Assembly: GCF_029369745.1 (NCBI RefSeq)
Contig: NZ_CP120210.1
Coordinates: forward strand, 620,001-684,000
Length of the DNA stretch: 64,000 nt
Direction of reading: 5' to 3'
Source of the DNA: Amycolatopsis sp. QT-25
GTDB lineage: Bacteria; Actinomycetota; Actinomycetes; Mycobacteriales; Pseudonocardiaceae
This document shows, in pieces, positions 1-11,843 of the stretch (its first letter is position 1; the number at the start of each line of letters is the position of its first letter). The notes beneath the pieces are model-generated. The model was not told where the DNA came from, did not search any database, and saw only the letters and a program-made list of their open reading frames with translations. A program made the translations under genes and the position numbers.

Positions 1-129
1 AGCGCGCAGCTGCACTTGAACGCGGAACTGCAGGGCGACAAGTGGAAGATCACGGCGATGAACACCTACGCCGCTCCGCCCAACCCAGCCGCCTCCTCGG
101 CCCCCGCTTCCCCGGCCCCCTCCAAGTAG
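1..129 (+). CDS. C-terminal fragment of an exported or membrane-anchored protein
   Basis: The first 129 bases read in frame 1 as 42 codons ending in TAG at 127-129. The start lies outside the window. The visible tail contains a GDKWKITAMNTYAAPP stretch followed by an Ala-Ser-Pro-rich end. A final beta-strand with a Trp and then a Pro/Ala tail is typical of the NTF2-like or Mce-associated exported proteins of actinomycetes, but too little is visible to assign a family. Nearly every third codon position is G or C, which supports coding. Palindromic repeats follow the stop directly. Confidence 0.6.
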   Translation, partial: SAQLHLNAELQGDKWKITAMNTYAAPPNPAASSAPASPAPSK

Positions 130-136
130 CGCCCCC

Positions 137-166
137 GGAGCGCGTTTAGCCCGCTAAACGCGCTCC
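137..166. repeat. 22-bp palindromic repeat, CC orientation
   Basis: Copy of the recurring element: CGCGTTTAGC (141-150), CC, GCTAAACGCG (153-162), with the symmetry extended by flanking GGAG/CTCC. It lies 8 bases after the stop of the preceding gene, so it may act as that gene's terminator hairpin. The copy at 270-297 has the opposite orientation. Confidence 0.9.
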
Positions 167-192
167 GCCGCCACCCGGCGCCCACCTGTCCT

Positions 193-239
193 GTGAAGGC
201 CTCCTTGAGGGACTCTGGGTCCCTCAAGGAGGCCTTCAC
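193..239. repeat. Perfect 21-bp inverted repeat of a second hairpin family
   Basis: Arm 193-213 (starts GTGAAGGCCTCC) is the exact reverse complement of 219-239, with a 5-base loop TCTGG. It lies between two copies of the 22-bp palindrome but is unrelated to them in sequence. The GAAGGCC core recurs in the hairpin at 386-440. It could be a terminator or a separate repeat family. Confidence 0.85.
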
Positions 240-269
240 GGCTTTCCGGCTCCCCCCTCCCTCGCTCCA

Positions 270-297
270 GAGCGCGTTTAGCGGGCTAAACGCGCTC
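270..297. repeat. 22-bp palindromic repeat, GG orientation
   Basis: CGCGTTTAGC (273-282), GG, GCTAAACGCG (285-294), flanked by GAG/CTC. Inverted relative to the copy at 137-166. Confidence 0.9.
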
Positions 298-385
298 CGC
301 CGGGCGGTCGTGAGTGGCGATCTGGGTGCTGAGGAGGTCCTCTGGGGTACCTGGGCGCTTCTTTGCGTGATGACGGGTGGCTGGA

Positions 386-440
386 GTACATGAAGGCCCC
401 CTTCCTGTACCTAGGCGCAAGGATGGGGGCCTTCATGTAC
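386..440. repeat. Imperfect long inverted repeat
   Basis: Arm 386-401 (GTACATGAAGGCCCCC) pairs perfectly with 425-440. The stem continues inward for about six more pairs after one mismatch. It shares the TGAAGGCC motif with the hairpin at 193-239, which suggests a related family of intergenic hairpins. Confidence 0.75.
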
Positions 441-692
441 AGGGGATGATGTGAAGATCGCGGTTGCTCGGCTGAGTTGGGGGAGGGTGCCTTCACACGT
501 TGTCGCTGTGGTGCTCAAGCTTGAGGCGGCGTTCCTGCCTGCCCGCAGTAGGTACCGGACAGATTCGTGGCGCTGACGACCCGAATCGCGCCCGAGAAGT
601 TCAAGCCTGGGGGTGGGCAAGGCCCCAAGCCGAAGCCCGACGTCCCGAGGGTCACCCCGGCCGCCTCTCCGCCGCGGCCGCCCGGGACGCGT

Positions 693-714
693 CGCGTTCA
701 GCCCCCTAAACGCG
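693..714. repeat. Degenerate 22-bp palindrome
   Basis: CGCGTTCAGC, CC, CCTAAACGCG. It differs from the consensus at T-to-C in the left arm and G-to-C in the right arm. Confidence 0.75.
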
Positions 715-839
715 ATCTCCGCACCTCCCTGTGCGCCGCACCAGCCGACTCACCGGTCACAACCGCCACACACCCCGAAACGCCCGAACCATCCCCGATC
801 CTTACCCGGTGACCCTCCGAAACGTCGCCAGGGCAAGAT

Positions 840-861
840 CGCGTTTAGCCCGCTAAACGCA
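840..861. repeat. 22-bp palindromic repeat
   Basis: CGCGTTTAGC, CC, GCTAAACGCA. One terminal mismatch to the consensus. It sits in the gene-poor region before rpoB. Confidence 0.85.
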
Positions 862-1129
862 GGTCGGCGCCTCGACGGCGCCACCTGCGCATACCGGACG
901 GTAACCAGGATGATCATCCTGTGAAGCGCCCGCCCCGGAGCTTCTTCGGCGCTGCGCCAACCGGCGGGACCACCGCGCGGCATCTTGACTCAGAGCCCCT
1001 GTGGGGTCACGCTTACTGGCAACGGTGAGAACCGGCGGTGCCCTTGCGGGAGGGACGGTCCGGGAAGGCCGAGGAGAGGCATACCTGAAGACGTCGCGTT
1101 GCAGGCTGGGCCCCATCGGGAGCGCCCCC

Positions 1130-1158
1130 TGGACAGACCGCGACGTTCGGGCTAGACT
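1130..1158 (+). promoter_or_regulatory. Candidate rpoB-rpoC promoter
   Basis: TGGACA (1130-1135), a 17-base spacer and TAGACT (1153-1158) form a good match to the actinobacterial principal sigma factor consensus, about 135 bases upstream of the chosen rpoB start. A further TTGACA at 1227-1232 has no matching -10. TAGGAT at 1203-1208 could be a second -10. Confidence 0.5.
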
Positions 1159-1293
1159 GCTTCTTTGCGCTGCCCTCTTTCAGGCTGCCCGGAGCCGGTA
1201 GTTAGGATAGTGGGCACACGGCACCCTTGACAGACCGCATCAGCTGTTGCTGACGCGGCTGCTCACCGCTCATTGTCCCCGGAAGGACGCATC

Positions 1294-4200
1294 TTGGCAG
1301 TCTCTCCCGCGAACCAGGCCACTGCTGCGACCACCTCGGCTGTATCTCGTTCGGAGTCCACGGGAATCCCGGGAGCCCCCAAGCGGGTCTCCTTCGCAAA
1401 GATTCGCGAGCCGCTCACCACTCCGAACCTGCTCGACGTGCAGATCAGGTCTTTCGAATGGTTCACCGGCGACGAAGCGTGGTTCGAACACCGCGTCGAA
1501 GAAGGTGAAGAAAACCCGGTCGGCGGCCTGGAAGAGGTCCTCAACGAGATCTCGCCGATCGAAGACTTCTCCGGATCCATGTCGCTGTCCTTCTCCGACC
1601 CGCGCTTCGACGAGGTCAAGGCCTCCGTCGAGGAGTGCAAGGACAAGGACATGACGTACGCGGCCCCGCTGTTCGTGACCGCCGAGTTCGTGAACAACAA
1701 CACCGGCGAGATCAAGAGCCAGACGGTCTTCATGGGTGACTTCCCGGTGATGACCGACAAGGGCACCTTCGTCATCAACGGCACCGAGCGTGTCGTCGTG
1801 TCCCAGCTGGTCCGTTCGCCGGGTGTGTACTTCGACACCAGCGTCGACAAGACCACCGACAAGGACGTCTTCACCGTCCGCGTCATCCCGAGCCGGGGTG
1901 CCTGGCTGGAGTTCGACGTCGACAAGCGTGACACCGTCGGCGTCCGCATCGACCGCAAGCGCCGCCAGCCGGTCACCGTGCTGCTGAAGGCGCTCGGCTG
2001 GACCACCGAGGCGATCCGCGAGCGCTTCTCCTTTTCCGAGACGCTGCTCGCCACCCTCGAGAAGGACCACACCGCCGGCACCGACGAGGCGCTGCTCGAC
2101 ATCTACCGCAAGCTGCGTCCGGGCGAACCGCCCACCAAGGAGAGCGCGCAGACGCTGCTGGAGAACCTGTTCTTCAAGCCGAAGCGCTACGACCTGGCCA
2201 AGGTCGGCCGGTACAAGCTGAACAAGAAGCTCGGCTTGACCACGCCGTACGACACCGGGACGCTGACCGAAGAGGACATCGTCTCGACGATCGAGTACCT
2301 GGTCCGCCTGCACGCGGGCGAGGACAAGGCGACCGTCGGCGACCAGACCATCCCGGTCGAGACCGACGACATCGACCACTTCGGCAACCGTCGTCTCCGC
2401 ACCGTCGGCGAGCTCATCCAGAACCAGATCCGCGTGGGTCTGTCCCGGATGGAGCGCGTCGTCCGTGAGCGGATGACCACCCAGGACGTCGAGGCGATCA
2501 CGCCGCAGACCCTGATCAACATCCGTCCCGTCGTGGCGGCGATCAAGGAGTTCTTCGGTACTTCGCAACTGTCGCAGTTCATGCAGCAGACCAACCCGAT
2601 CGACGGCCTGACGCACAAGCGGCGTCTGTCGGCCCTCGGCCCCGGTGGTCTGTCCCGTGAGCGCGCCGGCATGGAGGTCCGCGACGTCCACCCGTCGCAC
2701 TACGGCCGCATGTGCCCGATCGAGACGCCGGAAGGCCCGAACATCGGCCTGATCGGCTCGCTCTGCTCGTACGCGCGGGTCAACCCGTTCGGCTTCATCG
2801 AGACGCCGTACCGCAAGGTCGTCGAGGGCCGGGTCACCGACCAGGTCGACTACCTGACCGCGGATGAGGAAGACCGGTTCGTCAAGGCGCAGGCGAACGC
2901 GCCGATCACCGACGACGGCACCTTCGTCGAAGACCGGGTCCTGGTCCGCAAGAAGGGCGGTGAGGTCGAGCTGATCGACCCGCTCGACGTGGACTACATG
3001 GACGTGTCGCCGCGCCAGATGGTGTCGGTCGCCACGGCGATGATCCCGTTCCTCGAGCACGACGACGCGAACCGCGCGCTGATGGGCGCGAACATGCAGC
3101 GTCAGGCGGTGCCGCTGCTGCGCAGTCAGGCGCCGCTGGTGGGCACCGGCATGGAGTTGCGCGCCGCGATCGACTCCGGCGACATGGTGATCGCCGAGCA
3201 GTCGGGCGTGGTCGAGGAACTCTCCGCCGACCTGGTCACGATCATGCACGACGACGGGACGCGCAAGAGCTACAGCCTCTACAAGTTCCGCCGCTCGAAC
3301 CACGGCACCTGCTTCAACCACCGCCCGATCGTGAACGAGGGTGACCGGGTCGAACAGGGTCAGGTCATCGCCGATGGCCCGTCCACCGAGAACGGCGAGG
3401 TGGCACTCGGCAAGAACCTGCTCGTGGCGGTCATGCCATGGGAAGGCCACAACTACGAAGACGCGATCATCCTCTCCGAGCGCATGGTGCAGGACGACGT
3501 GCTCACGTCGATCCACATCGAGGAGCACGAGATCGACGCCCGCGACACCAAGCTGGGCGCCGAGGAGATCACCCGGGACATCCCGAACGTCTCCGAAGAA
3601 GTCCTGGCCGACCTCGACGAGCGCGGCATCATCCGCATCGGTGCCGAGGTTCGCGACGGCGACATCCTGGTCGGCAAGGTCACGCCCAAGGGTGAGACCG
3701 AGCTGACCCCGGAAGAGCGCCTGCTCCGCGCGATCTTCGGGGAGAAAGCCCGCGAAGTCCGCGACACCTCGCTGAAGGTGCCGCACGGCGAGACCGGCAA
3801 GGTCATCGGCATCCGCGTGTTCTCGCGCGAGGACGACGACGAGCTGCCCCCGGGCGTCAACGAACTGGTCCGCGTCTACGTGGCCCAGAAGCGGAAGATC
3901 CAGCCGGGCGACAAGCTCGCCGGTCGCCACGGGAACAAGGGCGTCATCGGCAAGATCCTCCCCGCCGAGGACATGCCGTTCATGGAGGACGGCACGCCCG
4001 TCGACATCATCCTGAACACCCACGGTGTCCCGCGTCGTATGAACATCGGCCAGGTCCTGGAGCTTCACCTGGGCTGGCTGGCTTCGCAGGGTTGGAAGAT
4101 CGAAGGCGCCCCGGATTGGGCGAAGAACCTCAACGAGGAGCTGTACGACGTCGACCCCGGCACGAACACCGCCACCCCGGTGTTCGACGGTGCCAAGGAA

Positions 4201-4794
4201 GACGAGCTGACCGGCCTGCTCGGCGCCACCAAGCCGAACCGCGACGGTGAGCGCATGGTCAAGCAGAACGGCAAGGCCATGCTGCTGGACGGCCGCTCCG
4301 GCGAGCCGTACCCGTACCCGGTCGCCGTCGGCTACATGTACATCCTGAAGCTGCACCACCTGGTCGACGACAAGATCCACGCCCGGTCCACCGGTCCGTA
4401 CTCGATGATCACGCAGCAGCCGCTGGGTGGTAAGGCGCAGTTCGGTGGCCAGCGGTTCGGCGAGATGGAGTGCTGGGCGATGCAGGCGTACGGCGCCGCA
4501 TACACCCTGCAGGAACTCCTGACGATCAAGTCGGACGACGTGGTCGGCCGCGTCAAGGTGTACGAGGCCATCGTCAAGGGGGAGAACATCCCCGAGCCGG
4601 GTATCCCCGAGTCGTTCAAGGTGCTCCTGAAGGAGCTCCAGTCGCTCTGCCTCAACGTCGAGGTGCTGTCCAGCGACGGCGCCGCGATCGAGATGCGCGA
4701 CTCCGACGACGAGGACCTCGAGCGCGCCGCGGCCAACCTCGGCATCAACCTGTCCCGCAACGAGTCGCCCTCGGTGGACGACGTCGTGCACTGA
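1294..4794 (+). CDS. rpoB: DNA-directed RNA polymerase beta subunit
   Basis: The beta subunit of RNA polymerase forms one side of the active-site cleft and holds the rifamycin pocket. The protein is 1166 aa, close to other actinobacterial RpoB. I chose TTG at 1294 because GGAAGGA (1281-1287) precedes it at good spacing and mycobacterial rpoB also starts with TTG and a short LAxS-like N-terminus; an upstream TTG at 1273 is less likely. The beta signature [20 protein letters not shown] and the C-terminal [18 protein letters not shown] are intact. In the rifampicin-resistance region, residue 431 (E. coli 516, normally Asp) is Gln and residue 437 (E. coli 522, normally Ser) is Asp, while His441 and Ser446 (526 and 531) are kept. 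It forms an operon with rpoC, 89 bases downstream. Confidence 0.98.
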   Translation: MAVSPANQATAATTSAVSRSESTGIPGAPKRVSFAKIREPLTTPNLLDVQIRSFEWFTGDEAWFEHRVEEGEENPVGGLEEVLNEISPIEDFSGSMSLSFSDPRFDEVKASVEECKDKDMTYAAPLFVTAEFVNNNTGEIKSQTVFMGDFPVMTDKGTFVINGTERVVVSQLVRSPGVYFDTSVDKTTDKDVFTVRVIPSRGAWLEFDVDKRDTVGVRIDRKRRQPVTVLLKALGWTTEAIRERFSFSETLLATLEKDHTAGTDEALLDIYRKLRPGEPPTKESAQTLLENLFFKPKRYDLAKVGRYKLNKKLGLTTPYDTGTLTEEDIVSTIEYLVRLHAGEDKATVGDQTIPVETDDIDHFGNRRLRTVGELIQNQIRVGLSRMERVVRERMTTQDVEAITPQTLINIRPVVAAIKEFFGTSQLSQFMQQTNPIDGLTHKRRLSALGPGGLSRERAGMEVRDVHPSHYGRMCPIETPEGPNIGLIGSLCSYARVNPFGFIETPYRKVVEGRVTDQVDYLTADEEDRFVKAQANAPITDDGTFVEDRVLVRKKGGEVELIDPLDVDYMDVSPRQMVSVATAMIPFLEHDDANRALMGANMQRQAVPLLRSQAPLVGTGMELRAAIDSGDMVIAEQSGVVEELSADLVTIMHDDGTRKSYSLYKFRRSNHGTCFNHRPIVNEGDRVEQGQVIADGPSTENGEVALGKNLLVAVMPWEGHNYEDAIILSERMVQDDVLTSIHIEEHEIDARDTKLGAEEITRDIPNVSEEVLADLDERGIIRIGAEVRDGDILVGKVTPKGETELTPEERLLRAIFGEKAREVRDTSLKVPHGETGKVIGIRVFSREDDDELPPGVNELVRVYVAQKRKIQPGDKLAGRHGNKGVIGKILPAEDMPFMEDGTPVDIILNTHGVPRRMNIGQVLELHLGWLASQGWKIEGAPDWAKNLNEELYDVDPGTNTATPVFDGAKEDELTGLLGATKPNRDGERMVKQNGKAMLLDGRSGEPYPYPVAVGYMYILKLHHLVDDKIHARSTGPYSMITQQPLGGKAQFGGQRFGEMECWAMQAYGAAYTLQELLTIKSDDVVGRVKVYEAIVKGENIPEPGIPESFKVLLKELQSLCLNVEVLSSDGAAIEMRDSDDEDLERAAANLGINLSRNESPSVDDVVH

Positions 4795-4883
4795 CGGCTG
4801 TCCGAGGCGGGGCCTGCCTCCCGTGGGCCCCGCCTCGACCGCCAACCCCTCTAGTCGACCCAACCCCAAGGGGATGCAAAGAC

Positions 4884-8795
<3,912 letters not shown>

Positions 8796-8809
8796 CCGAA
8801 GCGCACTCC

Positions 8810-8850
8810 ACGGGAATGGCCCTCGCCGATCCGGCGGGGGCCATTCCCGT
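8810..8850 (+). terminator. Terminator hairpin after rpoC
   Basis: ACGGGAATGGCCC (810-822) pairs with GGGGCCATTCCCGT (837-850), with further pairing across the loop, 14 bases after the rpoC stop. Only a short T run follows, as is common in high-GC actinobacteria. Confidence 0.8.
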
Positions 8851-8911
8851 TTCCGGGTGACTCAGTCGCCCATCATCGGCGAGCAGACAACTGACGCCGA
8901 AGGGCGCTTGA

Positions 8912-8933
8912 CGCGTTCAGCGGGCTAAACGCG
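8912..8933. repeat. 22-bp palindromic repeat, GG orientation
   Basis: CGCGTTCAGC, GG, GCTAAACGCG. Read on the minus strand it would end an open frame with ..GAT CGC GTT TAG, the same way the acetyltransferase gene ends at 10393. Confidence 0.85.
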
Positions 8934-9070
8934 ATCTGGCAGGGTAGACGCACGGGTGCCTTCCGGTGATCCGCGGATCGCCGATACCCGTGGGCGGACA
9001 GCCGGTCCTTCGCCACGATCGGAAAGTACTCCGCCTTCCTCTTCTCCTCCGGGAGGCTGCGGCTCAGCGC
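8934..9070 (-). pseudogene. Possible coding relic on the minus strand
   Basis: Read on the minus strand, this stretch encodes a segment beginning FLALSRSLPEEKRKAEYF and continuing through KDRLSAHGYRR. Nearly every third codon position is G or C, as in real genes here. Neither a convincing start nor a conserved end is visible, and the frame runs straight into the palindrome at 8912-8933. I do not recognise the family. It may be a relic of a gene truncated upstream. Confidence 0.2.
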
Positions 9071-9491
9071 AAGAAATGGTCGACGGCGTGCTGTAGTCGT
9101 ACCTCTTGAGCATGTAGGCACTGTTGGCCCGCACGCATTCCCCAGTCGGATTTTCCCTTCGGTTCAATGGTCGATCCGACTCCGGCGGCTTCACGAGTAC
9201 AATTCCTGGTCGCCTTGGTACGGCGTCAGCAAGTTGATATGTGGCAGCGGAACAGCGTGCTGTGTATGGATTTCTGACCTATCCGGGGTTGTCGAGCCGT
9301 ACTGAATCAGCGTATCCGACACGAAGGCGTCTGTTCCTTGCGTGCTGACGCTTTTCGCAGTGCCGCAGCGGTTCTCTGCGCGAACCGGCGGGTGATTGCA
9401 TTCTTTGGTCCGCGCCTGTGCGGAGAGCAGAATTCCCGGCTATTCGGTGGCGAAAACAGGGAGAAAGAATGCTAACCAACTCGCCCAAGTG

Positions 9492-9767
9492 GTGACAGGC
9501 GCCAGGGTGGCGGTCCTGGCCGTGGGCACGGTGACCTACCCCGGCTCCACGACCAGTGCCTACGCCGACAAGGAGCACGGGATCCAGAACCACCTGGTCC
9601 AGAACCTCACGGCGTCCCAGCGCGCGGACGGCAAGCGCAGGAAGTGGCTCACGACGTACGCCCTCGACGTCTCCCGCCTTGGAGGACCGCCCGGCAGGCA
9701 CGAGACGGCCTTGAGCTTCGGCCTGTCGCGGTCGGAGACGTCCACCCACCCCGGCGAGGTCGCGTAA
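9492..9767 (+). CDS. Small possibly secreted protein with a short upstream ORF
   Basis: Ninety-one codons from GTG 9492 with strongly GC-rich third positions. The start of the protein (VTGARVAVLAVGTVTYPG, then TTSAYADKE) looks like a weak signal peptide with a possible cut after AYA. No ribosome site precedes the GTG. Instead an ATG at 9469, with GGGAGAAAG before it, opens an 8-codon frame whose TGA overlaps the GTG as GTGA. The pair may be translationally coupled, or the gene may have suffered a frameshift near its start. I recognise no family. Confidence 0.35.
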   Translation: MTGARVAVLAVGTVTYPGSTTSAYADKEHGIQNHLVQNLTASQRADGKRRKWLTTYALDVSRLGGPPGRHETALSFGLSRSETSTHPGEVA

Positions 9768-9775
9768 GCCTGAAG

Positions 9776-9844
9776 CGACTTTCGCGGGCTAAGTGCGATC
9801 CGGCGCAGGGGGCGGGGCGACTTGCGTTCAGCCCCCTGATCGCG
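9776..9844. repeat. Two degenerate copies of the 22-bp palindrome
   Basis: The first copy, 9776-9797, reads CGACTTTCGC, GG, GCTAAGTGCG. The second, 9823-9844, reads TGCGTTCAGC, CC, CCTGATCGCG. They are in opposite orientation and fill the gap between the small ORF and the acetyltransferase gene. Confidence 0.7.
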
Positions 9845-9892
9845 ATCCGGTGGTGAGCGAAAAGCGGTGGCCGGAGTTGGCAGAATGTAGCC

Positions 9893-10393
9893 ATGACCTG
9901 GAGCTTCGAAGTCACCCCCGTCGATCACCCGGACGCCGCCCAGCTGCTGCGTGAGTACCTGGACGAGATCGCCTCCCGCTTCTACGAGCGCCAGGTCACC
10001 GACGAGGAGCTCGACGTCTTGCTCGAGGAGAACCACAGCCGGGACATGGTCCCGCCGACCGGTTCCTTCCTCCTCGCGCGGCGCGACGGGGTGTTGGCCG
10101 GCTGCGCGGGGCTCAGGGTCGTCGCGCCCGGGATCGCCGAACTCAAGCGCGTCTTCCTGCGGAAGTCCGAACGCGGCAAAGGTGGCGCGGCGCTGCTCGT
10201 GGCCGCCGCCGAAGACGTCGCCCGCGGCCTTGGGGCCATGCTGATCCGCCTCGACACCCGCGACGACCTGGTCGAGGCGAGGGCCCTGTACGCCCGCCTC
10301 GGCTACGAGACGGTCGAGCCTTTCAACGACGACCCCTACGCACACCACTACTTCGCGAAGTCCCTGGCCCAGACGGTGCCGGATCGCGTTTAG
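9893..10393 (+). CDS. GNAT-family N-acetyltransferase
   Basis: The 166-aa protein has the GCN5-related acetyltransferase fold, which transfers acetyl from acetyl-CoA to an amine; the substrate cannot be told from sequence. Motif A is visible as ELKRVFLRKSERGKGGAALL, with the R-x-x-G-x-G-type CoA loop, and the C-terminal ALYARLGYETVEPF is the usual motif B and product strand. ATG 9893 starts the conserved N-terminus. The last codons, GAT CGC GTT TAG, lie inside a 22-bp palindrome, so the stop codon is supplied by the repeat. The gene faces 10398-11834 tail to tail with only 4 bases between the stops. Confidence 0.85.
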   Translation: MTWSFEVTPVDHPDAAQLLREYLDEIASRFYERQVTDEELDVLLEENHSRDMVPPTGSFLLARRDGVLAGCAGLRVVAPGIAELKRVFLRKSERGKGGAALLVAAAEDVARGLGAMLIRLDTRDDLVEARALYARLGYETVEPFNDDPYAHHYFAKSLAQTVPDRV

Positions 10394-10406
10394 CCCGCTA
10401 AAGTCG
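10385..10406. repeat. 22-bp palindrome holding both stop codons of convergent genes
   Basis: CGCGTTTAGC, CC, GCTAAAGTCG. The plus-strand TAG at 10391-10393 ends the acetyltransferase gene, and the minus-strand TAG (10400-10398) ends the membrane-protein gene. One element thus gives both stop codons and probably a two-way terminator. Confidence 0.9.
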
Positions 10407-11834
10407 CCGCGGCCGCGGGCTGAAGGTCGCCTTGGCGAGGAGGGCGCCGGTGAGGACGGGGGCCAGTCCGATCAGCAGCAGGATGATGCCGGTGTCCTTG
10501 CCCTCGATCAGCGGATGCCACCACAGCGGCGTCACGGCGATGTCGACGACGTCTCCCCGCTCCGGGAACGTCCCGAACGACATCCACCGCAGGTCCTTGA
10601 CCTCGTGCGTCCCGCCGTCGAGTTCGTAGGTGCCGTCCACCAGGTTGCCGCTGCCGCAGCTGGTGCAGCTCGGCGTGCCGGCCTCCGCGCGCAGGGTCGC
10701 GGTCACGGTGAGCCGCGCTTCGGGGGCGAGCCCGGTCAACGCGGTCAGCGAGTTCACCGCGAGCGCCAGCCCCGGCAGCACCAGCGCGACCGTGGCGACC
10801 GTGCGCGCCACCAGTGAAAGCGACGACAGCGGCTGACGGCCCGCCGCTTCCCGGCGCCGGTTGAGCGGGCCGCGGACTCCGGCGAGCGGGCCTCGCCGCC
10901 CGCCGAGCCATCCGGTGTCGCTGGTGTCGGAAGCCGCCGCGACAGCACGGAAATCGGCGTCTTCCCAGTCCACTGTGGACGCCAATATGGCCAGACGCCG
11001 GGAATCGGCGAACATCGTCTCTTCGGTCAACGTCCCGGCTTCGGAGGTCCACAGCGAGCCGCCGTGGAAGGCGACTTCGTGGACCCGGAACCACGAGTCG
11101 CCCTCCAGCAACGCGCGAACGCCGGGGGAGAGCAGGGTCTTGGCGAACTCCGGATCGGACGTCGTCACGGTGAACCGCCGGTCGAACTCCGTACCGGTCT
11201 CGAACCGCTGGAGCAGCGCGTCCGGCTTCGGTGCACCGGCGGTGTTCCGGGTGATGCGGGCGTCCTCCAGTGGCGTGAACCGCTCCGGCTCGAAGGCGCC
11301 CGTGGTCGGGGTGATGACCACGGACGGCACCTCTGGGGTCCGAAGCTGGATCAGGGCATACGTCCCATCGATCAGGTCGGCTGTCCTGGACCAGCCGGGG
11401 AACGCCGTCGAGCCGCCGAGCCCGTACTCGACCCCGAGCAACCGATGCCCGTTGTGCGCGAACTCGACGGCGGTCGCCATCGACGCGGAAGAGGCATGGG
11501 TGACGGCGATTCCGCGCTGGGGGAGCACGCCGAAGCTCGGCTCACCGGACGCGTCGAGCCTGCCGGTCCACGTCTTCCGCCGATACCCCCGCCACGCCGC
11601 CAAGGCCGCGATCACCAGCGGGAAGGCGAACCAGAGCCAGCCGGGCACCGCACTGCCGGATCCCGCCGAGAGCCAGTACAGCGACGTTTCGGAAACGAGG
11701 ATCCCGCAGAGCGCGTAGCTGACGGCCGCCGCCGTGGGCCGCCGTCCGTCGAAGCGCCCGCCGAGCAGCAACAGCGCCAGCGCCAGGGTGTATCCACCGG
11801 CGATGAGCCACGGCCCGGCCGGCTGATAATCCAT
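10398..11834 (-). CDS. Membrane protein of unknown function
   Basis: The protein is 478 aa. Two or three hydrophobic segments lie in the first 80 residues (GGYTLALALLLLGG, then WLWFAFPLVIAALAAW), a large hydrophilic domain occupies about 90-340, and two further segments follow near 345-375 and at the C-terminus (GIILLLIGLAPVLTGALLA). A CTSC pair sits in the loop before the last segment. I recognise no catalytic motif. It follows the PPE/WXG-like gene 11844-13007 by 9 bases on the same strand, so the two are probably one operon and may act together. Its stop lies in the palindrome at 10385-10406. Confidence 0.75.
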   Translation of the reverse strand: MDYQPAGPWLIAGGYTLALALLLLGGRFDGRRPTAAAVSYALCGILVSETSLYWLSAGSGSAVPGWLWFAFPLVIAALAAWRGYRRKTWTGRLDASGEPSFGVLPQRGIAVTHASSASMATAVEFAHNGHRLLGVEYGLGGSTAFPGWSRTADLIDGTYALIQLRTPEVPSVVITPTTGAFEPERFTPLEDARITRNTAGAPKPDALLQRFETGTEFDRRFTVTTSDPEFAKTLLSPGVRALLEGDSWFRVHEVAFHGGSLWTSEAGTLTEETMFADSRRLAILASTVDWEDADFRAVAAASDTSDTGWLGGRRGPLAGVRGPLNRRREAAGRQPLSSLSLVARTVATVALVLPGLALAVNSLTALTGLAPEARLTVTATLRAEAGTPSCTSCGSGNLVDGTYELDGGTHEVKDLRWMSFGTFPERGDVVDIAVTPLWWHPLIEGKDTGIILLLIGLAPVLTGALLAKATFSPRPRRL

Positions 11835-11843
11835 CGGGCGACC

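Larger units (their letters stand above)
300..1129. other. Gene-poor region upstream of rpoB
   Basis: I find no convincing gene in this stretch. Short open frames exist on both strands but none has a ribosome site together with consistent codon use. It contains the hairpin at 386-440, two copies of the 22-bp palindrome (693-714 and 840-861), and the approach to the rpoB promoter. Confidence 0.5.

Noticed and set aside
1270..4869. Very long open frame antisense to rpoB (and a similar one antisense to rpoC at 4851-8297)
   Set aside because: Antisense mirrors of GC-rich genes stay open by composition. The predicted proteins are low-complexity and rich in Arg, Asp, Val and Leu, and rpoB and rpoC are certain.
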